Shown: piece after piece, positions 8,495-16,009 of the stretch
How the letters are laid out: the number at the start of each line of letters is the position of its first letter
How positions within the stretch are numbered: the first letter of the stretch is position 1
NCBI RefSeq assembly: GCF_031458235.1
Contig: NZ_JAVDYB010000001.1
Location: forward strand, 1,881,001-1,945,000
DNA length: 64,000 nucleotides
DNA from: Catenuloplanes atrovinosus
GTDB lineage: Bacteria; Actinomycetota; Actinomycetes; Mycobacteriales; Micromonosporaceae
Direction of reading: 5' to 3'
Made by a program: the position numbers and the translations under genes
The notes under the pieces: generated by a model
What the model was told of the DNA's origin: nothing
What the model saw: only the letters and a program-made list of their open reading frames with translations
The model's database searches: none

Positions 8495-11406
8495 TCAAGT
8501 GCTCCTGTCACCACAATGAAGCCGGACCAGTAGTAGGGCTGCTGCCAGCCGGCCGCTCGTATGCGCGTCGTTGCCTCGTGCAAAGCGGAGTCTACTGAGC
8601 AACCACGCGCCAAGGCAGAATGGAACGCTTTCATGAGGTGAGCCGTTGCCTCGTCCGGCACTCGCCACAAGCCCGCGACGACCGCTCCAACGCCGGTGCG
8701 AAGCAGTACCTGCGCCAAACCCAGCACCTCGCCGCCGGCAATGGGCTCGCCGCGTGCACCTTCGCACGCGGACAATACGATGATCCGGGACCTGACGTAC
8801 CCGCCTAGGAGGTCATTGACCGTCAAGTCGCCGTCGGCGAGCTTGACGCGGGAGGCGAGCGGGTCGTCCGTGTCGGTGACAGCGTGCGCAGCCAAGTGAA
8901 CTATGGAAGCCTCGGTCAGCGCATTCCGCACAGCCTCACGGGTCCCGGCACCGCCAAGCAAGGGCTCGACCCCGACCGTCTGAGCCACGGCGATTGCCTC
9001 GTCTTCGGCGGCGGGCAGGTCACCGGTCGGGTTACCCACTACGACGGGTGGACCCTGAGCGGGGCTAGCGTCGATCAGGCGCGGTGCGCTGATGCCCTCA
9101 CCGATACCATCGGGATCGTCGATACCAGAGGCCTCGGCGGCATTGACCGGAACATGCCATCGAAGGCCGCTGGTCGTCGCAGAGTCGACGAGCATGGTAA
9201 GTGAGGGCAGGGTGATGACAGACGGCGAGCCAGCGTTGGTTGAGTGCCACCCGGCCCGCTCGAGCGCCAGGTGCCACGGTAAACCTCTTCCGTATGTCGG
9301 AGGTGACAATACGACTCGATCGATGGGTCCGACCGCCTCGCCAAGACGACGCAGCACGGGCGCCAGCAGCCGCGACCATGTTTCGTCCCTTGCGCCCGCC
9401 CCTCGGTCGGCGGGAACCTCTGCCACGAACCGTCGATACGCGTCGGGCGTTGGATCGTTCCTGAACTCGTCGAGCAACACCGTGCCATTCCGTCCGCGCG
9501 TCCGGACCAGAGTGATCAGCCTGGTCGGTGAAGCCCTCACCTCCACACGGGCGGCTCTAAGAAGCGATACGACCACAATGTCTGAGCGTGCCGCTGCAAT
9601 CGCTGCCCAGCGCGAGTTCGTGCCGCGTCGCAGCGCTACGTAGTCCGCTGCCGCCTCCGAACTCTGGCCCAGTCGCGCCCAAACGTCGTCAAGCTCGCGC
9701 GTGAGTTCCGCGCGCCGCTGCATGCGGTACACCCGTAGGGGGTCGGGGGCCAGCGAGTCGAGATGACGGATCTCCTGGCCTTCCAGGCGTGCAAGCTGTG
9801 CCAACAGCAGCTGTTCGCGCTCGGCGAGGTCCGGGTCAATCTCCCCTGGAGGGTCAACCGCGAGGCGTTGAACCTGCACCGACAGCAGCCGGGACTTGGC
9901 CGACTCTCCGACCTCGAATGCCTGTCTGAGCCACGGTTGGGGGTCGGGAGCAAGTTGCGCCCGCCAAAGCAGAGCGCCAACGTAAACTTCCGGAAGCCGA
10001 CGTTGGGAGATGCCGCCCAAAGCGTACCGGGCGGAGGTGATGTACGGCTGTTCCCAATGAGCACGAACCTGGCTCAGCACCCGCAACGCTCGCTCCAGAG
10101 CGGGCAGCGGTTCGGCAGAGCGGACCGCTAGGTGGAGAAGCGCAGTGGCTTGGACCGCGAGTAGGCGCACCGCCTCTGTCTCATTCAGCCGACTGGCGCT
10201 TCTCGCCGGATCAAATGGCGTTTCCGGCACCGACGCCTCTCGCAGCAAGTCATCTGTTCGGGTCAGGACCTCCTGGATGAGTTCTCCAACTCCTACGTCG
10301 TCCTCGCTAACGCCATCAATCTCACACAAAGTCAGCACACCAGCGGCGAGATTGCGTGTTGCGACGGCCCGCAGGCCCACCTCATCGTCCGGAAGGAGCC
10401 GAAGGGCGGTCTGCGAACACTTGATTGCTTTAAGGATGTCGGTCATGTCGCCGCGTGCGTCAAATCTGGCTGCCAGGCCATTTCCCAAGTTGTCCAGCGC
10501 CTGCGCGCGTGCTAAAATCTCCGCTTCGTCGGTGGCGTCATACGTGGACTGGTAGTTGTCGATAGCTGTGTCGAGATGAGTTGGATCTCTGGTGACCTCG
10601 TACAGCGCCCGGTAGGCGATACCACCGAGATGTGCCACGCTGTCGAACAAGTCCGGACGCTGCATGTCTTGGGCGATTTCGCGAGCATATTGGACCATCG
10701 CTACTGCTGATGTTGCGTCCTCCGGATCGCCAAGCCGCTCGAAGCGCCATGTCGACGCGAGCCCGAATGTCATCGCGCCCCGGTAGCGGTCGATTGACAG
10801 CGCATTTCGGACCCAGCCAATCTGAAGAGCGGCACTGCGACTCGCCTCCAGATCAGTCGGATCCCCGGTCGCCTCGTACCGGTGCAACGAAAGTTCGGCC
10901 GCCGCCGCAGCAGCCGTTCCCTTGATGCCCGAATTGGGCCCGACCGATTTGAATGCTTGATCGATAAGGGGCAACGCTTGATCGATGTCAGCCACATCGT
11001 ATGTCTGGACAGCGCGACCATAATAGAGTCTCGCTCTCGCGAGAAGATAGAGCGGATACCGCCAATCCGACTCGGGCACAAGCGTCAGGAACCGTTCCAC
11101 CGCCTTGACGCCTCGATCCCATGCCCACTCCTCGCCCTTGCCCGCTAGTCTCCCCAGCAGTTCCGCGAGCCTGGACGCATTCACGCCATGGTAGTGGGCG
11201 TCCCGCGGCGACGCCTCGACAACCTGCTCCATGAGACGGACCAGTTCGCGCTGACCCTCGGCGGTCGAGGCCTCCGGCGTCCGCGCGAACTCGTCGAAAG
11301 CCTCACTGCTGCGACGCATGGCCGCAAGTCGATCAGCGCTTGCATCCAACTGGGCCTCTGGCGCGCCAGCTCCATCGCGATTGTTGCGAGAAAATACGAA
11401 CCTCAT
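8491..11406 (-). CDS. TPR-repeat CHAT-domain caspase-like protease
   Basis: The 971-residue protein has a long all-helical N-terminal part (about 1-640) with degenerate tetratricopeptide repeats, and a C-terminal CHAT peptidase (about 650-971). The catalytic dyad is visible: His841 in VHLAAHAV and Cys881 in IIVLSACEGA, each following a hydrophobic beta-strand as in caspases and separases. CHAT proteins act as stress- or phage-triggered proteases, the TPR part sensing or binding a partner. Codon and base composition are visibly less GC-rich than the flanks, suggesting transfer. The start ATG at 11406 has GGGTGA just upstream, lying in a small palindrome. The downstream 249-residue gene overlaps by four bases. 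Confidence 0.88.
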   Translation of the reverse strand: MRFVFSRNNRDGAGAPEAQLDASADRLAAMRRSSEAFDEFARTPEASTAEGQRELVRLMEQVVEASPRDAHYHGVNASRLAELLGRLAGKGEEWAWDRGVKAVERFLTLVPESDWRYPLYLLARARLYYGRAVQTYDVADIDQALPLIDQAFKSVGPNSGIKGTAAAAAAELSLHRYEATGDPTDLEASRSAALQIGWVRNALSIDRYRGAMTFGLASTWRFERLGDPEDATSAVAMVQYAREIAQDMQRPDLFDSVAHLGGIAYRALYEVTRDPTHLDTAIDNYQSTYDATDEAEILARAQALDNLGNGLAARFDARGDMTDILKAIKCSQTALRLLPDDEVGLRAVATRNLAAGVLTLCEIDGVSEDDVGVGELIQEVLTRTDDLLREASVPETPFDPARSASRLNETEAVRLLAVQATALLHLAVRSAEPLPALERALRVLSQVRAHWEQPYITSARYALGGISQRRLPEVYVGALLWRAQLAPDPQPWLRQAFEVGESAKSRLLSVQVQRLAVDPPGEIDPDLAEREQLLLAQLARLEGQEIRHLDSLAPDPLRVYRMQRRAELTRELDDVWARLGQSSEAAADYVALRRGTNSRWAAIAAARSDIVVVSLLRAARVEVRASPTRLITLVRTRGRNGTVLLDEFRNDPTPDAYRRFVAEVPADRGAGARDETWSRLLAPVLRRLGEAVGPIDRVVLSPPTYGRGLPWHLALERAGWHSTNAGSPSVITLPSLTMLVDSATTSGLRWHVPVNAAEASGIDDPDGIGEGISAPRLIDASPAQGPPVVVGNPTGDLPAAEDEAIAVAQTVGVEPLLGGAGTREAVRNALTEASIVHLAAHAVTDTDDPLASRVKLADGDLTVNDLLGGYVRSRIIVLSACEGARGEPIAGGEVLGLAQVLLRTGVGAVVAGLWRVPDEATAHLMKAFHSALARGCSVDSALHEATTRIRAAGWQQPYYWSGFIVVTGALE

Positions 11407-11422
11407 TTGATCACCCGATCAA
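11407..11422. promoter_or_regulatory. Palindrome covering the CHAT gene ribosome site
   Basis: TTGATC-N4-GATCAA (11407-11412 and 11417-11422) abuts the CHAT start codon. On the coding (minus) strand the loop and right arm contain GGGTGA, the only plausible ribosome site. The element could be a regulator operator or a weak hairpin limiting translation. Confidence 0.4.
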
Positions 11423-12229
11423 GATTCGGTGTGTCTACGGCAAGGTTCCCTATGCAGTATTGAGCCTCAACCCCTGGGCCGAGGGACGCAAGGGCTCTGC
11501 TTCAAACGAGTCACACGTCGTGGTGGACGAGCCAAGGCGCCCTCCGGCAACCCCAGGCCGATTCAGATGTCGCCGGCCTGCTCGGCAAGGGTCCAGCCGT
11601 TCTTACGGTCCAAGCCCGCAACTAGCCCAGACAGGTACTGCCGAGCCCGCCGCCGAGGCTCGGACCGCGTAAACGATGAGCGGACCGGCCATGCAACCGG
11701 TCCAGCTCCGCCGACGACTCCGCCACATCGACGTCCACCATGACCGACCCAACGAATCGATCATCGACCCGTCGCGCCCGCCGACGCCGTTGCAGTACTA
11801 GGCGTGTTCGGGGGATGGTGTGGGACTATGCCCCGGGCTTCCGCCCCGCGATTGGAAGTATTTGTTATCCTATATCGAGCAGTGCATCCTGCTGGAAGAG
11901 GAGCTAGAGTTCCCTGATCTAGACCTTTTCCTTATCGAACAGCTAGAAAATGAAGAGGTGGACGGCGGCGATGTTGCGAGCGTAATCGGAGCGGGTCGAC
12001 CTTATCACGCGACAATTCCCTGAGATGTGGGCGGCTAACGAGCGGCAGCAATAGAATCTGCCAGGCAGTAAAGGCCCGGTGGGCTGGTGAAAGGCGGTCC
12101 AGCGAACCTCCGTCAAACGGCTTATTTGACTGGTGGTGCTCGAGGCGAGTCCAAGCCCGTCGCTCACAAGCGGTAGGTTGAGCCGCAGGCTTCCGTCGCA
12201 GTTGCCGAAGATGTCTGCCCGATCGAGAG
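11423..12229. other. AT-richer, largely non-coding island segment
   Basis: About 800 bases between the CHAT gene and PPK2. Base composition falls noticeably, most strongly around 11830-11960, compared with the very GC-rich neighbours. Apart from one possible 67-codon ORF (listed separately) I see no gene, no transposase motif that I can defend, no terminal inverted repeats and no tRNA. It probably marks an insertion junction of the accessory island. Confidence 0.5.
11820..12023 (+). CDS. Possible small acidic protein, unrecognised
   Basis: A GTG-started frame of 67 codons that opens directly after an in-frame TAG at 11799. The middle is strikingly acidic and leucine-rich (SYIEQCILLEEELEFPDLDL), unlike random high-GC translation, and the DNA here is AT-richer than anywhere nearby. 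It may be a real small protein (an immunity or antitoxin-like size and charge) or the tail of a destroyed gene. There is no convincing close ribosome site; GGGGGA lies 7 bases or more upstream. Confidence 0.3.
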   Translation: MGLCPGLPPRDWKYLLSYIEQCILLEEELEFPDLDLFLIEQLENEEVDGGDVASVIGAGRPYHATIP

Positions 12230-12991
12230 TCAGTCGGCCTCGCGGAGGTCATATCCGCGGTCGACGAGGGTGGTTTCGATGGTGCGGCAGGTCTGTTCGA
12301 GGACGGCGACGCGGGCGTAGGCCTTGTTGTCGCCGGCGATGACGTGCCAGCGGGCGCGCTTCTTGTCGGTCTTGTCGAGCATCTCCTCGACCGCGGCCTC
12401 GTAGTCGGCGCGGCGGTCGCGGTTGCGCCAGTCCTCGTCCGTGAGCTTCCAGGCGCGCAAGGGGTCGTTCGCACGGTCGGAGAAACGGCGCAACTGCTCC
12501 TCGGGGGACACGTGCATCCAGAACTTGATCAGAATCATGCCCTCGGCGGCCAGGGTGCGCTCGAACTCGACGATCTCCTGGTACGCGCGGCTCCACTGCT
12601 CCTCGGTCGCGAAGCCCTCCACCCGTTCGACCAGGACGCGGCCGTACCAGGAGCGGTCCAGCACTGTCATGCCGCCCCAGCCGGGCAGGACGGCCCAGAA
12701 CCTTCTCAGGAAATGGTGCCTCTTCTCGTCGAACGTCGGGGCGGCGAACTGGGAGACGCGCACGTGCCGGGGATCGAGCGGCGCGACGAGGCGTTTGATC
12801 GCGCCGCCCTTCCCGGAGGCGTCCCAGCCCTCGAAGACGATGCAGAGCGGCGGCCCGAGTTCGCCCTCGCCGAGCTGCCCGCCGAGCAGTAACCGCAGCC
12901 GCAGGAGCCGCTGCTGGGCGGCCTCGAGCCGCTCCAGCCCCTCCTTCTTCGAGAGGCGGGCGGACAGGTCGACCTTCGACAGCCGGGTCAT
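12230..12991 (-). CDS. Polyphosphate kinase 2 family protein
   Basis: A 253-residue PPK2-family kinase. The P-loop GWDASGKGG is at residues 55-63, and the lid/Walker B region LDRSWYGRVLVERVEGF starts near 111. Family members move phosphate between polyphosphate and nucleotides (NDP to NTP, or AMP to ADP, depending on class); the class cannot be fixed here. ATG 12991 is chosen because the fold begins right after it and because it overlaps the stop of a short upstream ORF in an ATGA. A longer frame from 13138 lacks family similarity at its N-terminus. Confidence 0.88.
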   Translation of the reverse strand: MTRLSKVDLSARLSKKEGLERLEAAQQRLLRLRLLLGGQLGEGELGPPLCIVFEGWDASGKGGAIKRLVAPLDPRHVRVSQFAAPTFDEKRHHFLRRFWAVLPGWGGMTVLDRSWYGRVLVERVEGFATEEQWSRAYQEIVEFERTLAAEGMILIKFWMHVSPEEQLRRFSDRANDPLRAWKLTDEDWRNRDRRADYEAAVEEMLDKTDKKRARWHVIAGDNKAYARVAVLEQTCRTIETTLVDRGYDLREAD

Positions 12992-13122
12992 GCCGTCACC
13001 GCCGTCACCCGCGCGGCCCGGCCGGAGATCGGCCGCGGTGCGGGCTCGCCCGCGGCACGGTGGCCGTCGGTGGGGCCGGCGAACCGGGACACCACGACAT
13101 GCGTCGCCAGGCGTGTCGTCAT
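12988..13122 (-). CDS. Short ORF coupled to PPK2 (44 codons)
   Basis: An ATG at 13122, preceded by GAGGA about 8 bases upstream, opens 44 codons that end in a TGA overlapping the PPK2 ATG by four bases (12988-12991). The peptide begins MTTRLATHVVVSRFAGPTDG and has no recognised domain. It could be a leader that delivers ribosomes to PPK2, or a small protein. In such GC-rich DNA an open frame this long is not rare, so the ribosome site and the exact overlap are the only support. Confidence 0.4.
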   Translation of the reverse strand: MTTRLATHVVVSRFAGPTDGHRAAGEPAPRPISGRAARVTAVTA

Positions 13123-13184
13123 AGCGCCATCCTCGCACTCGATCACGCCGCCGGGGTGGTCGGCGCGTGATCAGCGGCGGTGCG

Positions 13185-15785
13185 TCACCCGGTGTGTGCC
13201 TCGGTGAGCAGCACGCCGAGGCGGCGCAGTTCCGCGCGGGTGTTGATGCCGAACTTGCGGTACACGCGGTGCAGGTGGTTCTCCACGGTACGCACCGAGA
13301 CGACCAGGCGGACGCCGATCTCCTTGCTGGACAGCCCGTGGCAGGCGAGGCTGGCCACCTCGGCCTCGCGGCGGGTGATCTGCGGGGTCTCCAGGCGCCC
13401 GAGCGCGGTGCCCGGCGGGGTGGCGCCGCAGCGGCGGGCGAGGACGAGCGCGCGGGCGGTGGCGGCGGAGGCGAGCGCGAGGCGGCCGGCGGCGCGGTGC
13501 CGGACGGACTCCTCGGCCGCGGCCTCGGCGGCCGGCAGCGGGGTGCCCAGTTCCTCGAACGCGGCCGACACCGTGGCGAGTGCGCCGGCGTCGCCGTCCG
13601 CGGACGCGCGGGCGTGCGCGGCGTAGAGCGTGACGAGCGGGCTGCCCGCGGTCCCGGCCAGCGCGGCCAGCCGGTCGGTGGCGTGGCCGGGCGCGCCCAG
13701 GCGTACCAGCGCGTGCAGGATCATCGCCTCGGGGCCGGGGGTGCCGCGGTCGGCGGCGCGCTGCCAGGCGGCGTGGGCGACGGGGATCGGGTCCCGGCGG
13801 GTGGCCGTGGTGACCCACAGCCGGGCCAGGTCGGTCCAGGGTCGCAGCATGCCCGTCGACGGGCCGGCCAGGCGGTCGGCCTCGGCCAGCGTGCGCGGTG
13901 CCTCGTGGGCGTCGCCGGCCAGCGCCTGGCCGTGCGCGAGCAGGCCGAGCAGCGCGCCGAGCAGGCCGTCGGGGCCGTGCCGGCGGGCGATCGCGATGCC
14001 CTCCCGGCAGCGGTGCAGCTGCTCGCCGGTGAGGCCGCGGGTGTGCGCCACGACCGCGCGCAGCAGGCAGGAGACGGCGCGCGCGTACGCCCACCGCTGC
14101 TCCAGCGCGTGCTCGTAGGCGGTGCGGGCCGCCGCGTCCGCCTCGGCGATCCGGCCGCTCCACAGCAGACCGTGGACGATCCCGACGCCGGCCAGGACGG
14201 GCAGCCACGGCGCGTCGTCCGGCCAGTCGCGGCGCAGCGCCTCGATGCCCTCGGCGGGCCGGCCGGTGAAGACCTGGGCCAGGCCGTGTGCCAGCCGGGC
14301 CTCGGGCTCGTCCGGCACGCCGGCGGCCAGCCGCAGCGCGCCGTGGTGGTCGCCGGCGCAGGCGCGCAGCAGGGCGCGGCGGGCCGGCAGCCGGGTCCGC
14401 CACCGGCCTTCGGGTGCCTCGGCCTCGGCGGTGCGCAGCAGCGCGTCCGCCGCGCCGTCGCGGCCGAGGCCGAAGAAGAGCGTGAACGCGCGGACCGCGG
14501 CGAGCCGGGCGCGGTCCGCGGGGTCGTCCGGGCGGCCGAGCGCGGCCAGCGAGCGCTCCGCCTCGGCCGCGCGGCCGGTGTAGAGCAGCCCGTAGCCGAG
14601 CGGTTCCGCGGCGGCGGTCCCGGTGCCGGCGGCGGCGGCCCGCCCGGCCAGGTCGGCGGCGAGCCGGAGGTCGCGGAGGACCAGCGCGCCGCGGGCCGCG
14701 GCGGCCGTGGTGGCCGGGTCCGGCGCGCGGTGGTCGGCGAGCCGCCAGGCGGCGGCCCGGGCGAGTTCGGCGGGGGCGGCGCCGTGCCGTTCCAGCAGCG
14801 CCGCGGTCTCCGCGCGCCAGCGGCGGGCGCGCAGCCGCGGGGTGGTGGCGCGCAGCACGTCGCCGTGCACCGGATAGGTGAGCCGGACCGTCTCCCGCTC
14901 GACCCGGATCAGCGCGTGCGCCTCGGCCGCCTCCAGCGCCGCGGCGGGCACCAGCTCGCCGAGCACCTCCGGGCGCATCGGCTCGACGTGGGCGAGCAGT
15001 TCCAGCGCGGTACGGGCGTCGGCCGGCAGCGCCGCCATCCGCTCCTCGACCAGCGCGGCCAACCACGGCGGGACGGCGAAGTCGCCGGTCATCCGCCACA
15101 TGCCGTCCCGGGTGCGCAGCCGCCCGGCCGCCAGCTGGGCGGTGATCAGCTCGCGGAGCAGCAGCGCGTTGCCGGCGGTCGCCTCCCAGAACCGCTGGAC
15201 CAGCAGGCCGTCCAGCGCGCCGGGCAGGGTGTCGGCGAGAACCCGCTCGACCGCCTCCCGGTCCAGCGGGCCGACCTCCATCCACTCGGCGTGCCCGAGC
15301 GTCCACGGCTCGGCCAGCGGGTGCGGCAGCCGGCGCCCCCGGTCCACGGTGGTGAGCAGGAAGGCCTCGCCGCGCCGGGCCATCCGCAGGGCCAGCGCCG
15401 CGGAGGCCTCGTCGAGCCGGCCGGCGTCGTCGACGGCCAGCACCAGGCGGCGCCGGCCGGCCGCGGCGAGCAGCGCGTCCGCGGCCAGCCGCAGCGTGTC
15501 GCCGTCGAACGGCGCGGTGAGCAGGCTGGGCGGCAGGTGCTCGGCGAACGCGCCGAGCCGTACCCCCGGGGTGGCCGTGGCCCGCACGACCAGGTGCGTG
15601 GCGGGGTCGGCGGCGTCGGCGGCCTCCGCGAGCAGCCGGCTCTTGCCGGTACCCCGGTCGCCGGTGAGCGCCAGGCCGGCGCACCAGCTCTGCGACATGG
15701 CGGTGGCGATGCGTCGTAACTCGTCCTCCCGGCCGGCGAAGGACTGCCGCAGCCGGTGCTTGGAACTTCTCTCGGTGGGAGTCAC
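13185..15785 (-). CDS. LAL-type LuxR family regulator (ATPase + LuxR HTH)
   Basis: About 866 residues, arranged as an N-terminal AAA/STAND-like ATPase (P-loop GDRGTGKS near residue 42, Walker B LVLAVDDAGR), a long helical repeat middle region, and a C-terminal LuxR helix-turn-helix (ITRREAEVASLACHGLSSKE, then SVRTVENHLHRVYRKFGI). Large LuxR (LAL) proteins are ATP-dependent activators, often of sugar or secondary-metabolite genes. GTG 15785 is preferred to a TTG at 15833. It is divergent from the SARP gene at 16010, with two palindromes between them, so the pair may cross-regulate. Confidence 0.88.
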   Translation of the reverse strand: MTPTERSSKHRLRQSFAGREDELRRIATAMSQSWCAGLALTGDRGTGKSRLLAEAADAADPATHLVVRATATPGVRLGAFAEHLPPSLLTAPFDGDTLRLAADALLAAAGRRRLVLAVDDAGRLDEASAALALRMARRGEAFLLTTVDRGRRLPHPLAEPWTLGHAEWMEVGPLDREAVERVLADTLPGALDGLLVQRFWEATAGNALLLRELITAQLAAGRLRTRDGMWRMTGDFAVPPWLAALVEERMAALPADARTALELLAHVEPMRPEVLGELVPAAALEAAEAHALIRVERETVRLTYPVHGDVLRATTPRLRARRWRAETAALLERHGAAPAELARAAAWRLADHRAPDPATTAAAARGALVLRDLRLAADLAGRAAAAGTGTAAAEPLGYGLLYTGRAAEAERSLAALGRPDDPADRARLAAVRAFTLFFGLGRDGAADALLRTAEAEAPEGRWRTRLPARRALLRACAGDHHGALRLAAGVPDEPEARLAHGLAQVFTGRPAEGIEALRRDWPDDAPWLPVLAGVGIVHGLLWSGRIAEADAAARTAYEHALEQRWAYARAVSCLLRAVVAHTRGLTGEQLHRCREGIAIARRHGPDGLLGALLGLLAHGQALAGDAHEAPRTLAEADRLAGPSTGMLRPWTDLARLWVTTATRRDPIPVAHAAWQRAADRGTPGPEAMILHALVRLGAPGHATDRLAALAGTAGSPLVTLYAAHARASADGDAGALATVSAAFEELGTPLPAAEAAAEESVRHRAAGRLALASAATARALVLARRCGATPPGTALGRLETPQITRREAEVASLACHGLSSKEIGVRLVVSVRTVENHLHRVYRKFGINTRAELRRLGVLLTEAHTG

Positions 15786-15856
15786 GGGCCCACCGTCGGG
15801 CCGGCCGCTATCGATTCGCTTTTGCCCCGCCAAACGCGACCGGCGCGTGTCTCGAT

Positions 15857-15915
15857 TTCGACGTCCGTCGAATGTCGTGGCGATGAGCCGTATGGCAGAC
15901 CATGTCGAACTTCGA
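15857..15915. promoter_or_regulatory. Two TTCGA palindromes between LAL and SARP genes
   Basis: TTCGACG-TC-CGTCGAA (15857-15872) is a perfect 7-base inverted repeat, and TCGAA-C-TTCGA (15905-15915) is a second palindrome built from the same half-site. They lie in the 224-base divergent gap. Shared half-sites at about 45-base spacing suggest one regulator binding twice. Confidence 0.45.
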
Positions 15916-16009
15916 TACGCTGCAGCGGTTGCCTATACGGGGATCAGGTCTGCACGAACGGCCAGTCAGCCGAGGATGACCGGCCGATTCCGTGTGACGG
16001 GGAGGCAAT

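Noticed and set aside
12024-12229. Possible transposase remnant on the minus strand in the AT-rich island
   Set aside because: The translations have no DDE motif, no HTH and no terminal inverted repeats that I could find; naming an insertion sequence would be a guess.
13167-15719. An 850-codon open frame on the plus strand opposite the LAL regulator
   Set aside because: It is the low-complexity Gly/Arg/Ala shadow of the LAL gene, with no domain. The regulator on the minus strand has clear ATPase and LuxR motifs.
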